In this document: in pieces, positions 8,440 to 17,939 of the stretch
Numbering within the stretch: the stretch's first letter is position 1
Layout: each line of letters opens with the position of its first letter
Assembly (NCBI GenBank): GCA_965263485.1
Contig: CBDHHO010000004.1
Coordinates: forward strand, 620,001-684,000
Source: Haliotispira sp965263485
Lineage (GTDB): Bacteria > Spirochaetota > Spirochaetia > SP-2023
Length of the DNA stretch: 64,000 nucleotides
Reading direction: 5' to 3'
Notes under the pieces: model-generated
Seen by the model: only the letters and a program-made list of their open reading frames with translations
The model's database searches: none
What the model was told of the DNA's origin: nothing
Program-made: the position numbers and the translations under genes

Positions 8440-9366
8440 TCAGCGAATTTCTTCCAAATGATACGGTGTTTCTTGGTAAACGTAGTAGTTGATCCAATTG
8501 GTGAACAACAAGGTGGCGTGGGCCCGCCAGTTCATCGGCGGCAGTTGGGACACGTTGTCGCCGGGAAAGTAATTGCACGGAATATCAGGGTTCAGCGCGC
8601 GGTCCTGATCGCGCCGGTACTCTTGTTGCAGGGTGTCCACATCGTATTCGGCGTGGCCCGTAACAAATACTTTGCGTCCGTTGCGATTTTGCAGCAGGTA
8701 GAGCCCGCCTTCGGGAGAGCTGGACAGGAGCACCAACTCGTCCCGGGCCTTGGGCAGCTTGTCCAGGTCCTGGCTGCGCACTTCGGCATGGCGCGAATGT
8801 ACGGCGCAGAAATAGTCGTCAAAGCCACGCGTCAAAGGATAATCAGTGTTTTCGATGTGATGCCGATAAACTCCCGAAACCTTGCGTTCGGTCAGGTGCT
8901 TGGGAATGCCGTAGAAGTGGTACAGCGCGGCCATGGCCCCCCAGCAAATATACAGAGAAGAGTAGGCGTGATGCTCTGCCCAGTCGAGTATCTGGCACAG
9001 TTCGGCCCAATAGCTGACCTCTTCGTATGGCAGGTTTTCCACCGGTGCCCCGCTTACGATTAATCCGTCGAACTTGCATTCCCGCACTTGTTCAAAGGTG
9101 CGGTAGAAGCTCTGGAGGTGGTCTTTGGAAGTGTGGCGGGTATCGCGCATGACGCGCATAAATTCAATATTTAGTTGCAGCGGTGTATTGGCCAGCAGCC
9201 GTAGCAACTGGGTTTCTGCAATAATTTTCTGCGGCATCAGGTTCAGGATCAGGATGTTCAGTGGGCGGATATCCTGGTGGCTGGCCCGCTCTTTGGTCAT
9301 GACAAAGATTTTTTCTCTGGCCAGCTTGCTGTAGGCCGGGAGTTCTTTGTCGATGTTAATGGGCAT
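8440..9366 (-). CDS. metAA: Homoserine O-acyltransferase (probably acetyl-CoA type)
   Basis: The 308-residue protein is full length for MetA and starts MPINIDKELPAYSKLAREKI. The nucleophile is the Cys in LYICWGAMAALYHF; FVTGHAEYDV supplies the catalytic His/Glu block. It acylates homoserine, the first committed step to methionine, in the cytoplasm. In the acyl-CoA selectivity block (FDGLIVSGAPVEN) the residue after GAPV is Glu. In this family Glu here goes with acetyl-CoA and Gly with succinyl-CoA, so acetyl transfer is inferred. A good promoter lies about 90 bp upstream. Confidence 0.92.
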   Translation of the reverse strand: MPINIDKELPAYSKLAREKIFVMTKERASHQDIRPLNILILNLMPQKIIAETQLLRLLANTPLQLNIEFMRVMRDTRHTSKDHLQSFYRTFEQVRECKFDGLIVSGAPVENLPYEEVSYWAELCQILDWAEHHAYSSLYICWGAMAALYHFYGIPKHLTERKVSGVYRHHIENTDYPLTRGFDDYFCAVHSRHAEVRSQDLDKLPKARDELVLLSSSPEGGLYLLQNRNGRKVFVTGHAEYDVDTLQQEYRRDQDRALNPDIPCNYFPGDNVSQLPPMNWRAHATLLFTNWINYYVYQETPYHLEEIR

Positions 9367-9457
9367 GGGCGTTGTCCGATTGTGATGTTCGACTGTGATG
9401 GGAATTGTCTGGGGCCCTGTTAGAGTGTATAAAGGGCATCTCCAAATGAGTGCTTAC

Positions 9458-9485
9458 ATTATACGAGTTTGTGGAGCACTGCCAA
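9458..9485 (-). promoter_or_regulatory. Sigma70-type promoter for metA
   Basis: On the minus strand TTGGCA (9485-9480) and TATAAT (9463-9458) are separated by 16 bases. They lie about 92 bp upstream of the metA start. The leader shows no S-box or other riboswitch that I can recognise. Confidence 0.6.
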
Positions 9486-9516
9486 TAAAGGCGGTTTATC
9501 CATATAAAACCCAAAT

Positions 9517-9626
9517 GCTAATACCAATCCGTAAAAGTAGCACTCTTTCCGTTTGATCCCCTCATTCTTGCGAAAGCGGGAGTAACAAACATTTATCATA
9601 CTCTATTTCTACGGATTGGTATTAGC
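9517..9626. repeat. 110-bp palindromic repeat element with 17-bp terminal inverted repeats
   Basis: GCTAATACCAATCCGTA (9517-9533) is perfectly inverted at 9610-9626. The 76-bp interior shows no reading frame. The element is unrelated to the GGGNACCTC family. It sits just beyond the ftsK stop and could also act as a transcript end, although no T-run follows. Confidence 0.75.
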
Positions 9627-9646
9627 AAGCTGCAAGCACCAAATTT

Positions 9647-12600
9647 TCACAGCGCATGCAGAACCTCACGCTTCTTACTACCCTGAGCCGGGCCGATGAT
9701 GCCGCGAGCCTCCATCTCATCGATGATGCGAGCTGCCCGATTATAACCGATCGACAACTTACGCTGTAAAAACGAAGTCGAAATCTCCCCCGCCTGCAAA
9801 GCGATTTCCACCGCTTGGGGAAACAAATCATCGCTGCCGGACTCAAGCGAATGCGTCTCCTCGGCCTCATCATCCTCAAAGATGATTTCGTCCAAGTAGG
9901 CCGGCTCGCCCAATGTCTTGATATAATTAGAAATACGCTCGGCCTCTTCCTCTGAAAGATAGGCCCCCTGCACACGCACTAAAGACTGCCCGGGGAACGA
10001 AAACAGCATGTCGCCCTGCCCCAGTAGTTGCTCCGCGCCCTTCTGATCCAGAATGGTGCGCGAATCGGTCTGACTGGCCACCATAAAAGCGATGCGAGTC
10101 GGGAAATTGGCCTTGATCAGCCCCGTGACAACATCGACCGAAGGGCGCTGCGTTGCCAGCACCAGATGGATGCCCACCGCCCGTGACATCGCTGCTAGGC
10201 GCGCGATCATGCCCTCCAGCTCCTTACCCACGAGGCTCATCAGGTCGGCAAACTCATCAACGATGACCACAATAAACTCCAGCGGCATAGTAGCCAGATT
10301 CTTTTCCTGAATATAACGATTGTAGCTCTCGATGCCCTTGTTCCCCGCGCCGATCCCGTCCAGCAAGGCGTAGCGCCGCTCCATCTCACTGCTGACCCAG
10401 CGCAGAGCCTGCAAGGCCCTCTGGGCATCGATGATTACCGGCGTGAGCAGGTGTGGAATATCGTTGTACTGCTTCAGTTCGACAATCTTCGGGTCAATCA
10501 TCAGCAGACGCAATTGCCGCGGTGTCCGGCTGAGGATCAGCGAACTGATAATCACATTGACACAGACCGACTTGCCTGAGCCTGTGGCCCCGGCGATCAA
10601 CAGGTGAGGCATGCGCCGCAGGTCGGCTATTTGAACTGCACCGTTAATTTCATTGCCCAGCACGATGGGCAACTGCATCTCATGGCGGGCCCGCCTCATT
10701 GCCTCTGAGTCCATCAACGCCGGAAAGGACACCGTGGAGCGCCGCCGGTTCGGAATCTCAATGCCCACCGCCTTCTTGCCGGGGATTGGTGCCACGATGC
10801 GGATGCTGCGCGCCGCCAGCTCCATTGCCAGGTTGTCAGCCAGGTTCTCGACTCTGTTCAGCCGGATGCCCGGTGCCGGCAGAATACCGTATTCGGTAAT
10901 CGACGGGCCTTTGAGGATATGGGTGATTTCGGCTTCGATATTGAACTTTCTCAAGGTCTGTAACAGCGAGCCCCCGGCCTGGCGGGTGTCCTCATCAATC
11001 TCGGCATTGCGCTGTTCTGCTTCCGGATCATAGTCCACCAGCTGGCTCATTGTCACTTGATAATTTTGCCAGGATTTGCGCACCAGAGGGATCAGCATGC
11101 GCTGGGCCCGTTCCTCTTCGCGCCGGGTATCGCGCTCTTCTTTCTCGCGCAGAGCCTGTTCGGCGGCCTCGGCCATCGAGTAGCTTGCCATTGGTGTATT
11201 GACCGCAGCACCGAATTCTGGTTGCCAGTCGCGTTCATACGCCGGGATTCCTTCTGTTCCCTCAGTGCTCGCATCATTTTTGGCATCCATCTGCTCTGGT
11301 CCGGCCAGCTCTTTGTGCAGGGCCTGCTCCAGCTCCCAGGTGTTTTCCGGATCTTCTCTTTCTTCTCCAATCTCATCCAGGCCACTCGAATCCTGCGGCA
11401 GAAAGCTTTCCAACTGTGGCTCGGTTTCTGCCTTTGCTTCTGTCCCGGTACTTCTCTCTTTCAGAGCATTGACTTCCTCGTCAAAATCGCTCAGATCAAA
11501 ACCCTGGGTATTTTCGCCATAGCTGTTGTGAACCAGTGGAGCCGAAACTTCTGCGTCTTGCTCTGCCCAGGCTTCGTCCGGGTGTTCTGTTGCGGCAGTT
11601 TGCGCCAAGGCTTGTTCCACGCCAAGGAGATCCTCAGATTCGGGGAAAGGCCGCTTTGACTCTTCTTGAGGCTTTTCCCGTGTCTCAGTCTTTGGTTCCC
11701 CGGCTCCGCTCAATGGCCCGCCATGGCCTTGATGTCGGCTATTATGGGGATGCACATCTTGTCGCAGCTGCTCTGCCAACTGCGACAATTCTGCCTCATC
11801 TTCTGTATCTTTGGCTTCCCGGTGCGGCATCGCGGCGCTGCCCGGCAATGTTTTGACGCCTGGTTCCGAGAATTCGGCGTTCAAACAGGCAAATTCGTCC
11901 CACAGCAGGTCCGAAGTTGAAACCTGTGAAAACGGGTCAGCACTTTCTCCGCCCCGGATGTCGGCACCGGATGGTACTTTTTCAGTTTCTTCGGGCTCTT
12001 TTGTCCATTCTTTTTCCGGTGATTGGGTCGCCGGATCGCTGGCCAACCACTTGCTCAGCGAGATGGCGTGGTCGTGCCCGGAAGAAGAAAAGTCCACGGT
12101 TTCGGCAATGGAATGAGAGGCCAGCGCAATGCCTTGAATGCTGCGCTCTTCATCATCGATCTCGACTTCTTGAACGCCTCGTGCTGCCCGGCTCTCGTCC
12201 AGCAGGGGCTCTTCCGTTTCGTCAGTATGATCCAGGCCTCCAGTAATGGGCTCGTCCGGAATATTGGCAGTTTCATTCTCAGTAGTAGTCTCATCGGCTC
12301 CGTCTGCCCGAATGGCATCGCAGCAGTCCTCATGCCCTTCCGGCTCAGCAGCCTGAGCCTCCCGGAATTCCGGCAGTGCTTCAGTCTGTAATTCACGTTG
12401 CAGCCGCACAATGCTTTGTTCCTCATAGTCTGCCCTGCCTGCGGGTTGGGTTTGTTCCGGATCCACTTGCCGGGATTCCGCTGCTTCTGTGAATGCAATG
12501 GGTGTTTCATCCCGAGTATCGAGAGTTTCGTAGCCCACATGGTGCTGGCCCGAAGCTTCTGTCCCATCATTTTGACCATCCTCATCGGCATCGCACTCTT

Positions 12601-14275
12601 CAAGCGCAAGCTCCCGGCTGTAATCATCGCGCCAGTCGCCCAAGGCCTGTTCGTGTTGCAGAATCTCGTCGGCCCCATCCTCATCGATCAATTCGCCCTC
12701 AGTTTCCTGTATCCGCAGCAAGATCTTTTCTTGGCGGAAGGCTTCTTTCCGAGAGGCCAGATACTCGCTGTACTGCTCTTGCGGGTTCAGGGCCACGAGT
12801 TGCTCGGCACTTCTGAAAGCCGGATCCACCTGTTTCACGGCTTGGGAGGGGGACTGCTCGTCGGCAAAAAACGGGGGGCGCTCCAGATTGGCCTGGTCAA
12901 AAGCCAGCTGCACCGGATTGACGGCATCTGCTGACTGCGGACCCAGGGAGTCTGTTTCGGGCAGTTCGGCGTTGGTGTTCAGGATATCAAAGCCAGGATC
13001 CCGGAGCTCACCCTGTTTCATTGCTTCTTCTTCGGCAGTCGGCTGGCTGGGCAGGTCGACCGCAGGGAGCACAGGTGCCTGTTCGGCAGTCAAAACCTCT
13101 GATTCCACTGAAGCTCCTGTTTCCGGTGGCTCCATAACTTCCATGGGCTCTATAGGAAATTCAAATGGGTTCTCCACATTTTCGCCCGATTCTCCCACGG
13201 CAAATCGGGGATTTTCGACTGCTTCCAATATCTGCCGGGCCTTGTCCTCCCCGTTCGGCTCCGGAGCCAGACTCCCCTCGGCATCATTGTGGCCGCTCTC
13301 GGCCAAGCCTTGTTTCAATCCCTCAAAGTCATGGGAAGCCGCAGTTTCATCGTTTTGTCCGTAGTCTTGTCCGTTTTGCGGGTCGTACTGCTCGTATTGG
13401 TATACATCCAACCCCGAAAAATCAGGGAGACCCCCATCTGCTTCGTCTGCCTTCTCTGTTTCCGTAGCACCAAGAGCGTCATCGGGTTCCAGACTCTCGT
13501 GCAGTGGTGGCTCCATTTCCGGGGCCCCGAGTACCATGTGAGGAGCCAATGGTTCGCCCGGGGTTACGGCGCCGTCACTCGGGTCGGGACAGCTCTGCCC
13601 GGACCTCTGCCGCAACGGTGGGCTCGGAGCTGTGGGTGGGGCCGGTGGCTGCGGCCTGCTGCGGTAAGTGAGGCCCGACTGACTCCCTGCATCCAACTCG
13701 GCCAGCTGCTCTTCTGGATAGTGCTCAGAATCCCGGAAGGAATCAAAGGCCAGCTTAGTCAGCGAAAACAGAAACCTGCGGAAGCCCGGGTGCAGCAGCA
13801 AGACCAATTCAATCGCAAACAGTGCCGAGAACAGCCATAAGGCCACCGATGAAGAGATGCGCTGATCAAGCCAGAGGTTAAGATGGGAGGGCACACCCAG
13901 CAGTACTTGAAAAATGCCGTTCAGGGTGGCCAGCGGCAGGATGCCAAAACTTAGCAGACCGAAGGCGTGCAGCCATTGTGGGCGCAGCAGGGCCCTGCTT
14001 GCGGCCAGTAACAGCGCGGGCAAATAAAAGCTCAGGATGTGAAAACTCTGCCAGAAATGCTGCAACAGCGGCATTTGCCACAGCCCGGTCAGGTGGCCCA
14101 GTATGGCGATCAGACTGAGTGCCGAGGTGGCCAACAGCAGTAGAGACAGCCCAAGCGGCAGAGATCGGGGCAGCGAAGGTTCCCGGGCATCCGGATTCTC
14201 CACCGGATACGAAGGGCCCGCCAGACTCGCGGAGGCCGGGGCTCCCGGATATTTCGGTTCCGAATATTCACTCAT
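9647..14275 (-). CDS. ftsK: DNA translocase FtsK with very long acidic linker
   Basis: The 1542-residue protein has four transmembrane segments in the first 170 residues and then a linker of about 870 residues dominated by Glu, Asp, Ala, Ser and Gln. The motor begins near residue 1050. GATGSGKSVCVNVIISSL is Walker A, FIVVIVDEFADLM is Walker B, and LVLATQRPSVDVVTGLIKAN is the FtsK family motif. The C-terminal winged-helix gamma domain (ISTSFLQRKLSIGYNRAARI) reads chromosomal orienting sequences. FtsK pumps DNA through the closing septum and activates dimer resolution. The length is well above the common 750-1350 range, all through the linker. A SET-domain gene precedes it on the same strand. 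Confidence 0.95.
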   Translation of the reverse strand: MSEYSEPKYPGAPASASLAGPSYPVENPDAREPSLPRSLPLGLSLLLLATSALSLIAILGHLTGLWQMPLLQHFWQSFHILSFYLPALLLAASRALLRPQWLHAFGLLSFGILPLATLNGIFQVLLGVPSHLNLWLDQRISSSVALWLFSALFAIELVLLLHPGFRRFLFSLTKLAFDSFRDSEHYPEEQLAELDAGSQSGLTYRSRPQPPAPPTAPSPPLRQRSGQSCPDPSDGAVTPGEPLAPHMVLGAPEMEPPLHESLEPDDALGATETEKADEADGGLPDFSGLDVYQYEQYDPQNGQDYGQNDETAASHDFEGLKQGLAESGHNDAEGSLAPEPNGEDKARQILEAVENPRFAVGESGENVENPFEFPIEPMEVMEPPETGASVESEVLTAEQAPVLPAVDLPSQPTAEEEAMKQGELRDPGFDILNTNAELPETDSLGPQSADAVNPVQLAFDQANLERPPFFADEQSPSQAVKQVDPAFRSAEQLVALNPQEQYSEYLASRKEAFRQEKILLRIQETEGELIDEDGADEILQHEQALGDWRDDYSRELALEECDADEDGQNDGTEASGQHHVGYETLDTRDETPIAFTEAAESRQVDPEQTQPAGRADYEEQSIVRLQRELQTEALPEFREAQAAEPEGHEDCCDAIRADGADETTTENETANIPDEPITGGLDHTDETEEPLLDESRAARGVQEVEIDDEERSIQGIALASHSIAETVDFSSSGHDHAISLSKWLASDPATQSPEKEWTKEPEETEKVPSGADIRGGESADPFSQVSTSDLLWDEFACLNAEFSEPGVKTLPGSAAMPHREAKDTEDEAELSQLAEQLRQDVHPHNSRHQGHGGPLSGAGEPKTETREKPQEESKRPFPESEDLLGVEQALAQTAATEHPDEAWAEQDAEVSAPLVHNSYGENTQGFDLSDFDEEVNALKERSTGTEAKAETEPQLESFLPQDSSGLDEIGEEREDPENTWELEQALHKELAGPEQMDAKNDASTEGTEGIPAYERDWQPEFGAAVNTPMASYSMAEAAEQALREKEERDTRREEERAQRMLIPLVRKSWQNYQVTMSQLVDYDPEAEQRNAEIDEDTRQAGGSLLQTLRKFNIEAEITHILKGPSITEYGILPAPGIRLNRVENLADNLAMELAARSIRIVAPIPGKKAVGIEIPNRRRSTVSFPALMDSEAMRRARHEMQLPIVLGNEINGAVQIADLRRMPHLLIAGATGSGKSVCVNVIISSLILSRTPRQLRLLMIDPKIVELKQYNDIPHLLTPVIIDAQRALQALRWVSSEMERRYALLDGIGAGNKGIESYNRYIQEKNLATMPLEFIVVIVDEFADLMSLVGKELEGMIARLAAMSRAVGIHLVLATQRPSVDVVTGLIKANFPTRIAFMVASQTDSRTILDQKGAEQLLGQGDMLFSFPGQSLVRVQGAYLSEEEAERISNYIKTLGEPAYLDEIIFEDDEAEETHSLESGSDDLFPQAVEIALQAGEISTSFLQRKLSIGYNRAARIIDEMEARGIIGPAQGSKKREVLHAL

Positions 14276-14369
14276 GACTGTCCCACTCCACTTGCATTCG
14301 TTTGAGTCTGCGCTGCGCAGTCCATTAAATTACGCTCTCTCGTTCTTTGCCCCAGTTGACTGCCTCGGT

Positions 14370-15086
14370 TCAGATATGCAGCAACTCGCGCATATCGCTG
14401 GTCCAGTACTCCTCGCCGTAATTGACCAAAAGCTGAGTGCCCGCCGGAATGTCGCAGTCGGCTAGGAAGAACAACAGCCACAGACCGTCAAGCAGGGTGT
14501 GTTCAACCCGGCAGTTGGGTTCAAAGCTGTGGTTGGCGTAGCGCAAGGCGTTGCCCGCGTTCTCGGCGGAGACTTCGATGTCCGGCCAGTCCGCTGGGAA
14601 GTCGGGGTAGTCCCAAGCGTAGTCACTGCTGTAGCCCTGGCGATTTTCGTGGGCCAGCCCGCCATCGGAAACTTGGACCACACCGCTGTACAGACCGATA
14701 AAGTCATCTTTTTGCAGGTCTGTCAGACTGACAAGACCGTAGCGCAGACCCTTGCTAAATTCCTTGATGCCCAGAGGAACCGACTTTCCGCTGCGCAGCA
14801 GATGGCCGTAGCGCAGGCTCAGTTCGGAAAATTCGATGATATTGTCCCGGTAATACTCCGATGAGGAGCTGTCGTAATGGCGTAACAGCTCGCAGTTATT
14901 TTCGTAGAAGCGCAGAAGGCGAATGCCGTCCTGATTCAGGACTTGTGCGGGGTCGAGCGCCCGGTGTCGCCGCAGTAACACCGTATAATCGTTTGCAGCA
15001 CTTTTGAGCGTCATTTCGCGCCGGGCCCATTGTTCGGTCCCCGCCTCCACTTTCTGCTGCACATCTTGCTCATTTGCTGCTTTCAT
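14370..15086 (-). CDS. SET-domain protein (putative lysine methyltransferase)
   Basis: The 238-residue protein has SET hallmarks in its C-terminal half: NALRYANHSFEPNCRVEH (the NHS-PNC cofactor and active-site motif) and IPAGTQLLVNYGEEYW (the pseudoknot with its GEEYW end). The first 90 residues are a helical, charged region without a recognised domain. SET enzymes transfer methyl from S-adenosylmethionine to protein lysines; bacterial targets are mostly unknown. There is no signal peptide, so it is cytoplasmic. It lies 94 bp upstream of ftsK on the same strand and may be co-transcribed. Confidence 0.8.
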   Translation of the reverse strand: MKAANEQDVQQKVEAGTEQWARREMTLKSAANDYTVLLRRHRALDPAQVLNQDGIRLLRFYENNCELLRHYDSSSSEYYRDNIIEFSELSLRYGHLLRSGKSVPLGIKEFSKGLRYGLVSLTDLQKDDFIGLYSGVVQVSDGGLAHENRQGYSSDYAWDYPDFPADWPDIEVSAENAGNALRYANHSFEPNCRVEHTLLDGLWLLFFLADCDIPAGTQLLVNYGEEYWTSDMRELLHI

Positions 15087-15402
15087 TGTTTTGTCGGCTC
15101 TCTGCTGTTCTGGTTTTGCGCCCGATGTCGTTTGGGCTTCCGGCCAGGTTCTTGCTCATTCCGGTCGAAACCTTGCCGCAAAGCCTCAATAGATACGATT
15201 ACGCACGGGATAGCTTACAGAATACGGTATCTTGGGCAATAGAATTCCGGCTACTTATCAGAGGACGGTCAAAAACTTCGCATGCTTTCACGACCCGGCC
15301 TTTACCCGGCTGTCAAATAATCCGAGATACAGGAAGCAATACATAAAATACAGAAATGAAATGCGGATGAGCTACGCCACCTACGCTGTCAACCACTTTA
15401 GG
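15087..15402. other. Intergenic region without recognised features
   Basis: These 316 bases separate the divergent SET-domain gene and the secreted protein gene, so both promoters should lie here. I see no consensus promoter, repeat or RNA gene in it. Confidence 0.4.
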
Positions 15403-16614
15403 ATGAAGATTTCCCGCCTTGCTGTGTGCTGGGTCGTTTTGCCGGCCTGCCTGCTGAGTAAAGGATTAATGGGGCTGCCCGCCCAGGATGCTGCTCAAAA
15501 CAGCTCCCAGAGACCGGAAACGCACTCCGGCAGGACGCAGAAAACGCGCCCCGGAATAGCTAATTTTGATGTGAGCTACGACCTGCGTGGCTGTGAGCGC
15601 GGCTTTCCGATTGTCTGGCGTTACTATCAGGCCCTGAGTGCCCCGGAGGGAGGACGGGCCTTTACCGAGAGCGGGCAGTTGCGCAAGGCGGCCCGCGCTG
15701 CGGGTCGTTTCCCTTCCCGCGAGGCTATTCCGGAACTCGCAAGGATTTCCGGCCAACTGGGTGCCAGCAGCCAGATCTTCGCTCAATTGCTGTGGCGCGA
15801 CCGTCACGGTAAAGACCGGGCTTATATTTTTTCTGTGCAGCGCAATTTGGATGTTTACGGTAAGTTTTATTACCCATTTACGGTTTTTGAAGACCATTCT
15901 TTTCCGTGGAACGCTTGGCAAAACAGACAGGGAGCTTCCCCAGCCTGCGAGGAGAGCGGTTTGTTCAAAGCCATTCCCCGGTTGCCCTTCCAAAACTCCG
16001 GCCTCCGGCAGCGGAGGCTCACTTTTACAGAAGAGCCCCACTTGCGCTTCATCGCCCGGGAAGTGGCTCCTTCTGTCCCGCCTCCGGTGGCCGACACTAC
16101 GGTATTGCTGGCAGTCGACAGCGCGGAGCAACTATGTAAATGGCTGCTTCGCCACGGGGAGCGGGTACTCATCCCGGCTCGGCAGCTTGGCGGTTCTTCG
16201 GCGTGGCGTTTTCAGCAGCAGAAGCAGTTGCCTTTCGGTCTGACCCGCTTGAAGTTGTACCGTTGGGGTGCGCCGCAGAAGCCCTATCCGCTCGCCTATG
16301 TCCGCTATGATGCTAAGGGCTATGCGCTGTTGGCCAGTTTTGAACACGGCTACCGCCTGCGCTATCTGCCTACGGCACCTCAGAACGCCACGGCGCAGGG
16401 CAATCCGGACAGTATCCAAGTTACGGGTTCGGTGATTTTCTGGCTGGAAGCCGTGCAGCAGCTGCCCGGCGATTTGCCGGACGCAGCCGAAGATTTTACC
16501 GCAGCCGAATACGACTTTCCCGCAGACTGCACCACCAATGCTCACTTGCGAGCGGCCCGGAAACGGGCCCAAAAGCGGCAGAGCTCACAGCAGGGGCAAG
16601 CTTCCGGGGACTGA
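15403..16614 (+). CDS. Secreted protein of unknown function
   Basis: From the ATG at 15403 the protein has 403 residues and starts with a basic, hydrophobic export signal (MKISRLAVCWVVLPAC). The VLPAC could be a lipobox or the signal may be cleaved later near GLPAQ. In-frame ATGs at 15361 and 15367 are alternatives. No family is recognised. The middle (IFAQLLWRDRHGKDRAYIFS) alternates strand-like and charged segments, and the C-terminus is basic and Gln-rich (ARKRAQKRQSSQQGQ). It is divergent from the SET gene and 168 bp ahead of infA on the same strand. Confidence 0.6.
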   Translation: MKISRLAVCWVVLPACLLSKGLMGLPAQDAAQNSSQRPETHSGRTQKTRPGIANFDVSYDLRGCERGFPIVWRYYQALSAPEGGRAFTESGQLRKAARAAGRFPSREAIPELARISGQLGASSQIFAQLLWRDRHGKDRAYIFSVQRNLDVYGKFYYPFTVFEDHSFPWNAWQNRQGASPACEESGLFKAIPRLPFQNSGLRQRRLTFTEEPHLRFIAREVAPSVPPPVADTTVLLAVDSAEQLCKWLLRHGERVLIPARQLGGSSAWRFQQQKQLPFGLTRLKLYRWGAPQKPYPLAYVRYDAKGYALLASFEHGYRLRYLPTAPQNATAQGNPDSIQVTGSVIFWLEAVQQLPGDLPDAAEDFTAAEYDFPADCTTNAHLRAARKRAQKRQSSQQGQASGD

Positions 16615-16782
16615 TGGGAACGAAGCTCGGTTTTTATCACTCGGCCGGCTTCAAGTTTCGGGTATTTGGGCTAAGTCTGGTCGTGGGAATGCCGAGAATT
16701 ACTGCGGCTTGCGCTTCCTGGCTGATGCTTAGACCATGAGGTTCTGAGAGCCCTTTGTTGAAGCGAAGTGAGGAAGATTTGT

Positions 16783-16998
16783 ATGGCAAAAGAAGAAGCG
16801 ATTACTTTGGAAGGGATTGTGAGAGAGGCTCTGCCCAATACTACGTTTCGGGTGGAGCTGAATAACGGGCATCTGATTATGGCCTACCTATCGGGCAAGA
16901 TGAAAAAGTATTATATTCGTATTGTGCCCGGCGATAAAGTTACGGTAGAGCTTTCTCCTTACGATTTAACCAAGGGTCGTATTGTCTACCGCAGTTAG
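16783..16998 (+). CDS. infA: Translation initiation factor IF-1
   Basis: The 71-residue protein, the normal length, is a single S1/OB fold: KEEAITLEGIVREALPNTTF, LNNGHLIMAYLSGKMKKYYI and GDKVTVELSPYDLTKGRIVY. IF-1 occupies the ribosomal A site during initiation. The ATG at 16783 follows AGGAAG at a good distance, which decides it over upstream in-frame codons. It stands alone, away from the ribosomal-protein operon where infA is often found. Confidence 0.96.
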   Translation: MAKEEAITLEGIVREALPNTTFRVELNNGHLIMAYLSGKMKKYYIRIVPGDKVTVELSPYDLTKGRIVYRS

Positions 16999-17124
16999 TG
17001 TAAAAGCCGATTCCTGACTCTTGGTTAGATCTATGACGCCCGCCGCGACAACTCACCGCCGCAAGACATGACAACTCCGATTTCGCTTACTTTCCGTTTT
17101 GACATTTTTTGCGAGTTAAGAGCT

Positions 17125-17343
17125 TCAGACCAGCACCCCCAGTAGAGCCTTGTTCTCAAAATTGGGCACCTCCCAAGCCCGGATAATCTCATCGCTGGAA
17201 TCAATAGCCCAAGTGGCATAGTCTCCACGTTTGCCATACAAGACACCACGTCTCTGTATCGTGTCCAGTGCCCGGCTGCGATACGCTTCATCGGACTCCG
17301 TGTCCGTGCCGCCTGTAGCGTTGAGTAGTACATCCAAAGACAT
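17125..17343 (-). pseudogene. Mu-like baseplate J (gp47) internal fragment
   Basis: GGTDTESDEAYRSRALDTIQ, then YGKRGDYATWAIDSSDEIIR and AWEVPNFENKALLGVLV, match the central block of Mu gp47-type baseplate proteins. The frame opens inside the protein and stops soon after GVLV. It is abutted upstream by a terminase fragment read on the same strand, an order not found in an intact phage, so this is a rearranged remnant. An N-terminal piece of the same family is at 1.3-1.7 kb. Confidence 0.65.
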
Positions 17344-17389
17344 TCCGGGTCGGCTCTGCTCCCACTGGCCCTTTTCATTTTGGCAGTTC

Positions 17390-17830
17390 CCCGCTGCACC
17401 CGGCCCAACAAACTCATGTCCTTGAGTTTGGCTACAGTAAAGGAATTGGCGTGTTCTGCTGCGTAGATATCCCGCCAGTCGTTGGGCGTGCTGGTGATAC
17501 GAAACATCTTGCCGTTGCTACCCACAGCGAATAAAGCCTTCCACATACCCTCACCATCTTCGTAGAAGGCAAACTCATCGGCATAAACATGGCGGGTATA
17601 GCCACGAATGGTGTCAGGATTACAGGGCAGGCTTAAAATGCTGGAACCGTTGGCCAGGACAATCTCATGTTTGTTCTCGGTGCGATCCTCCAGATAGGCG
17701 TTGTTGTTCTGCTGAAAGATCCGGTCGAGTACATATAAATGCTTGTGCACATACACCAGGGCATTCTGGCTCTGCCGCTCGCTGGCTGAGACAATCAGCC
17801 AATCACTGCGCTTTCCCTCTGCCGCCGCAT
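17390..17830 (-). pseudogene. Mu-like terminase large subunit (gp28), N-terminal/central fragment
   Basis: Minus-strand translation gives SDWLIVSASERQSQNA, LANGSSILSLPCNPDTIRGY, VYADEFAFYEDGEGMWKALF and FRITSTPNDW. These are the ATPase-domain blocks of Mu gp28, with DEF in the Walker B position. The similarity ends near LLGRVQRGTAKMKR, and the frame then reads through the baseplate J fragment in another register. The N-terminal start and the nuclease domain are missing here. A C-terminal terminase piece at 1.0-1.2 kb could be its other half. Confidence 0.65.
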
Positions 17831-17939
17831 TTTTTCCGCGATGGAGCCGCGATGGAGCCGCGAAAGGCTTTCAGGCTTTCGGCTGCGATGGGAACGCTTG
17901 GCGGAAAGCGGGTTTTCTCATCCTTCCCTATGTACTTCG

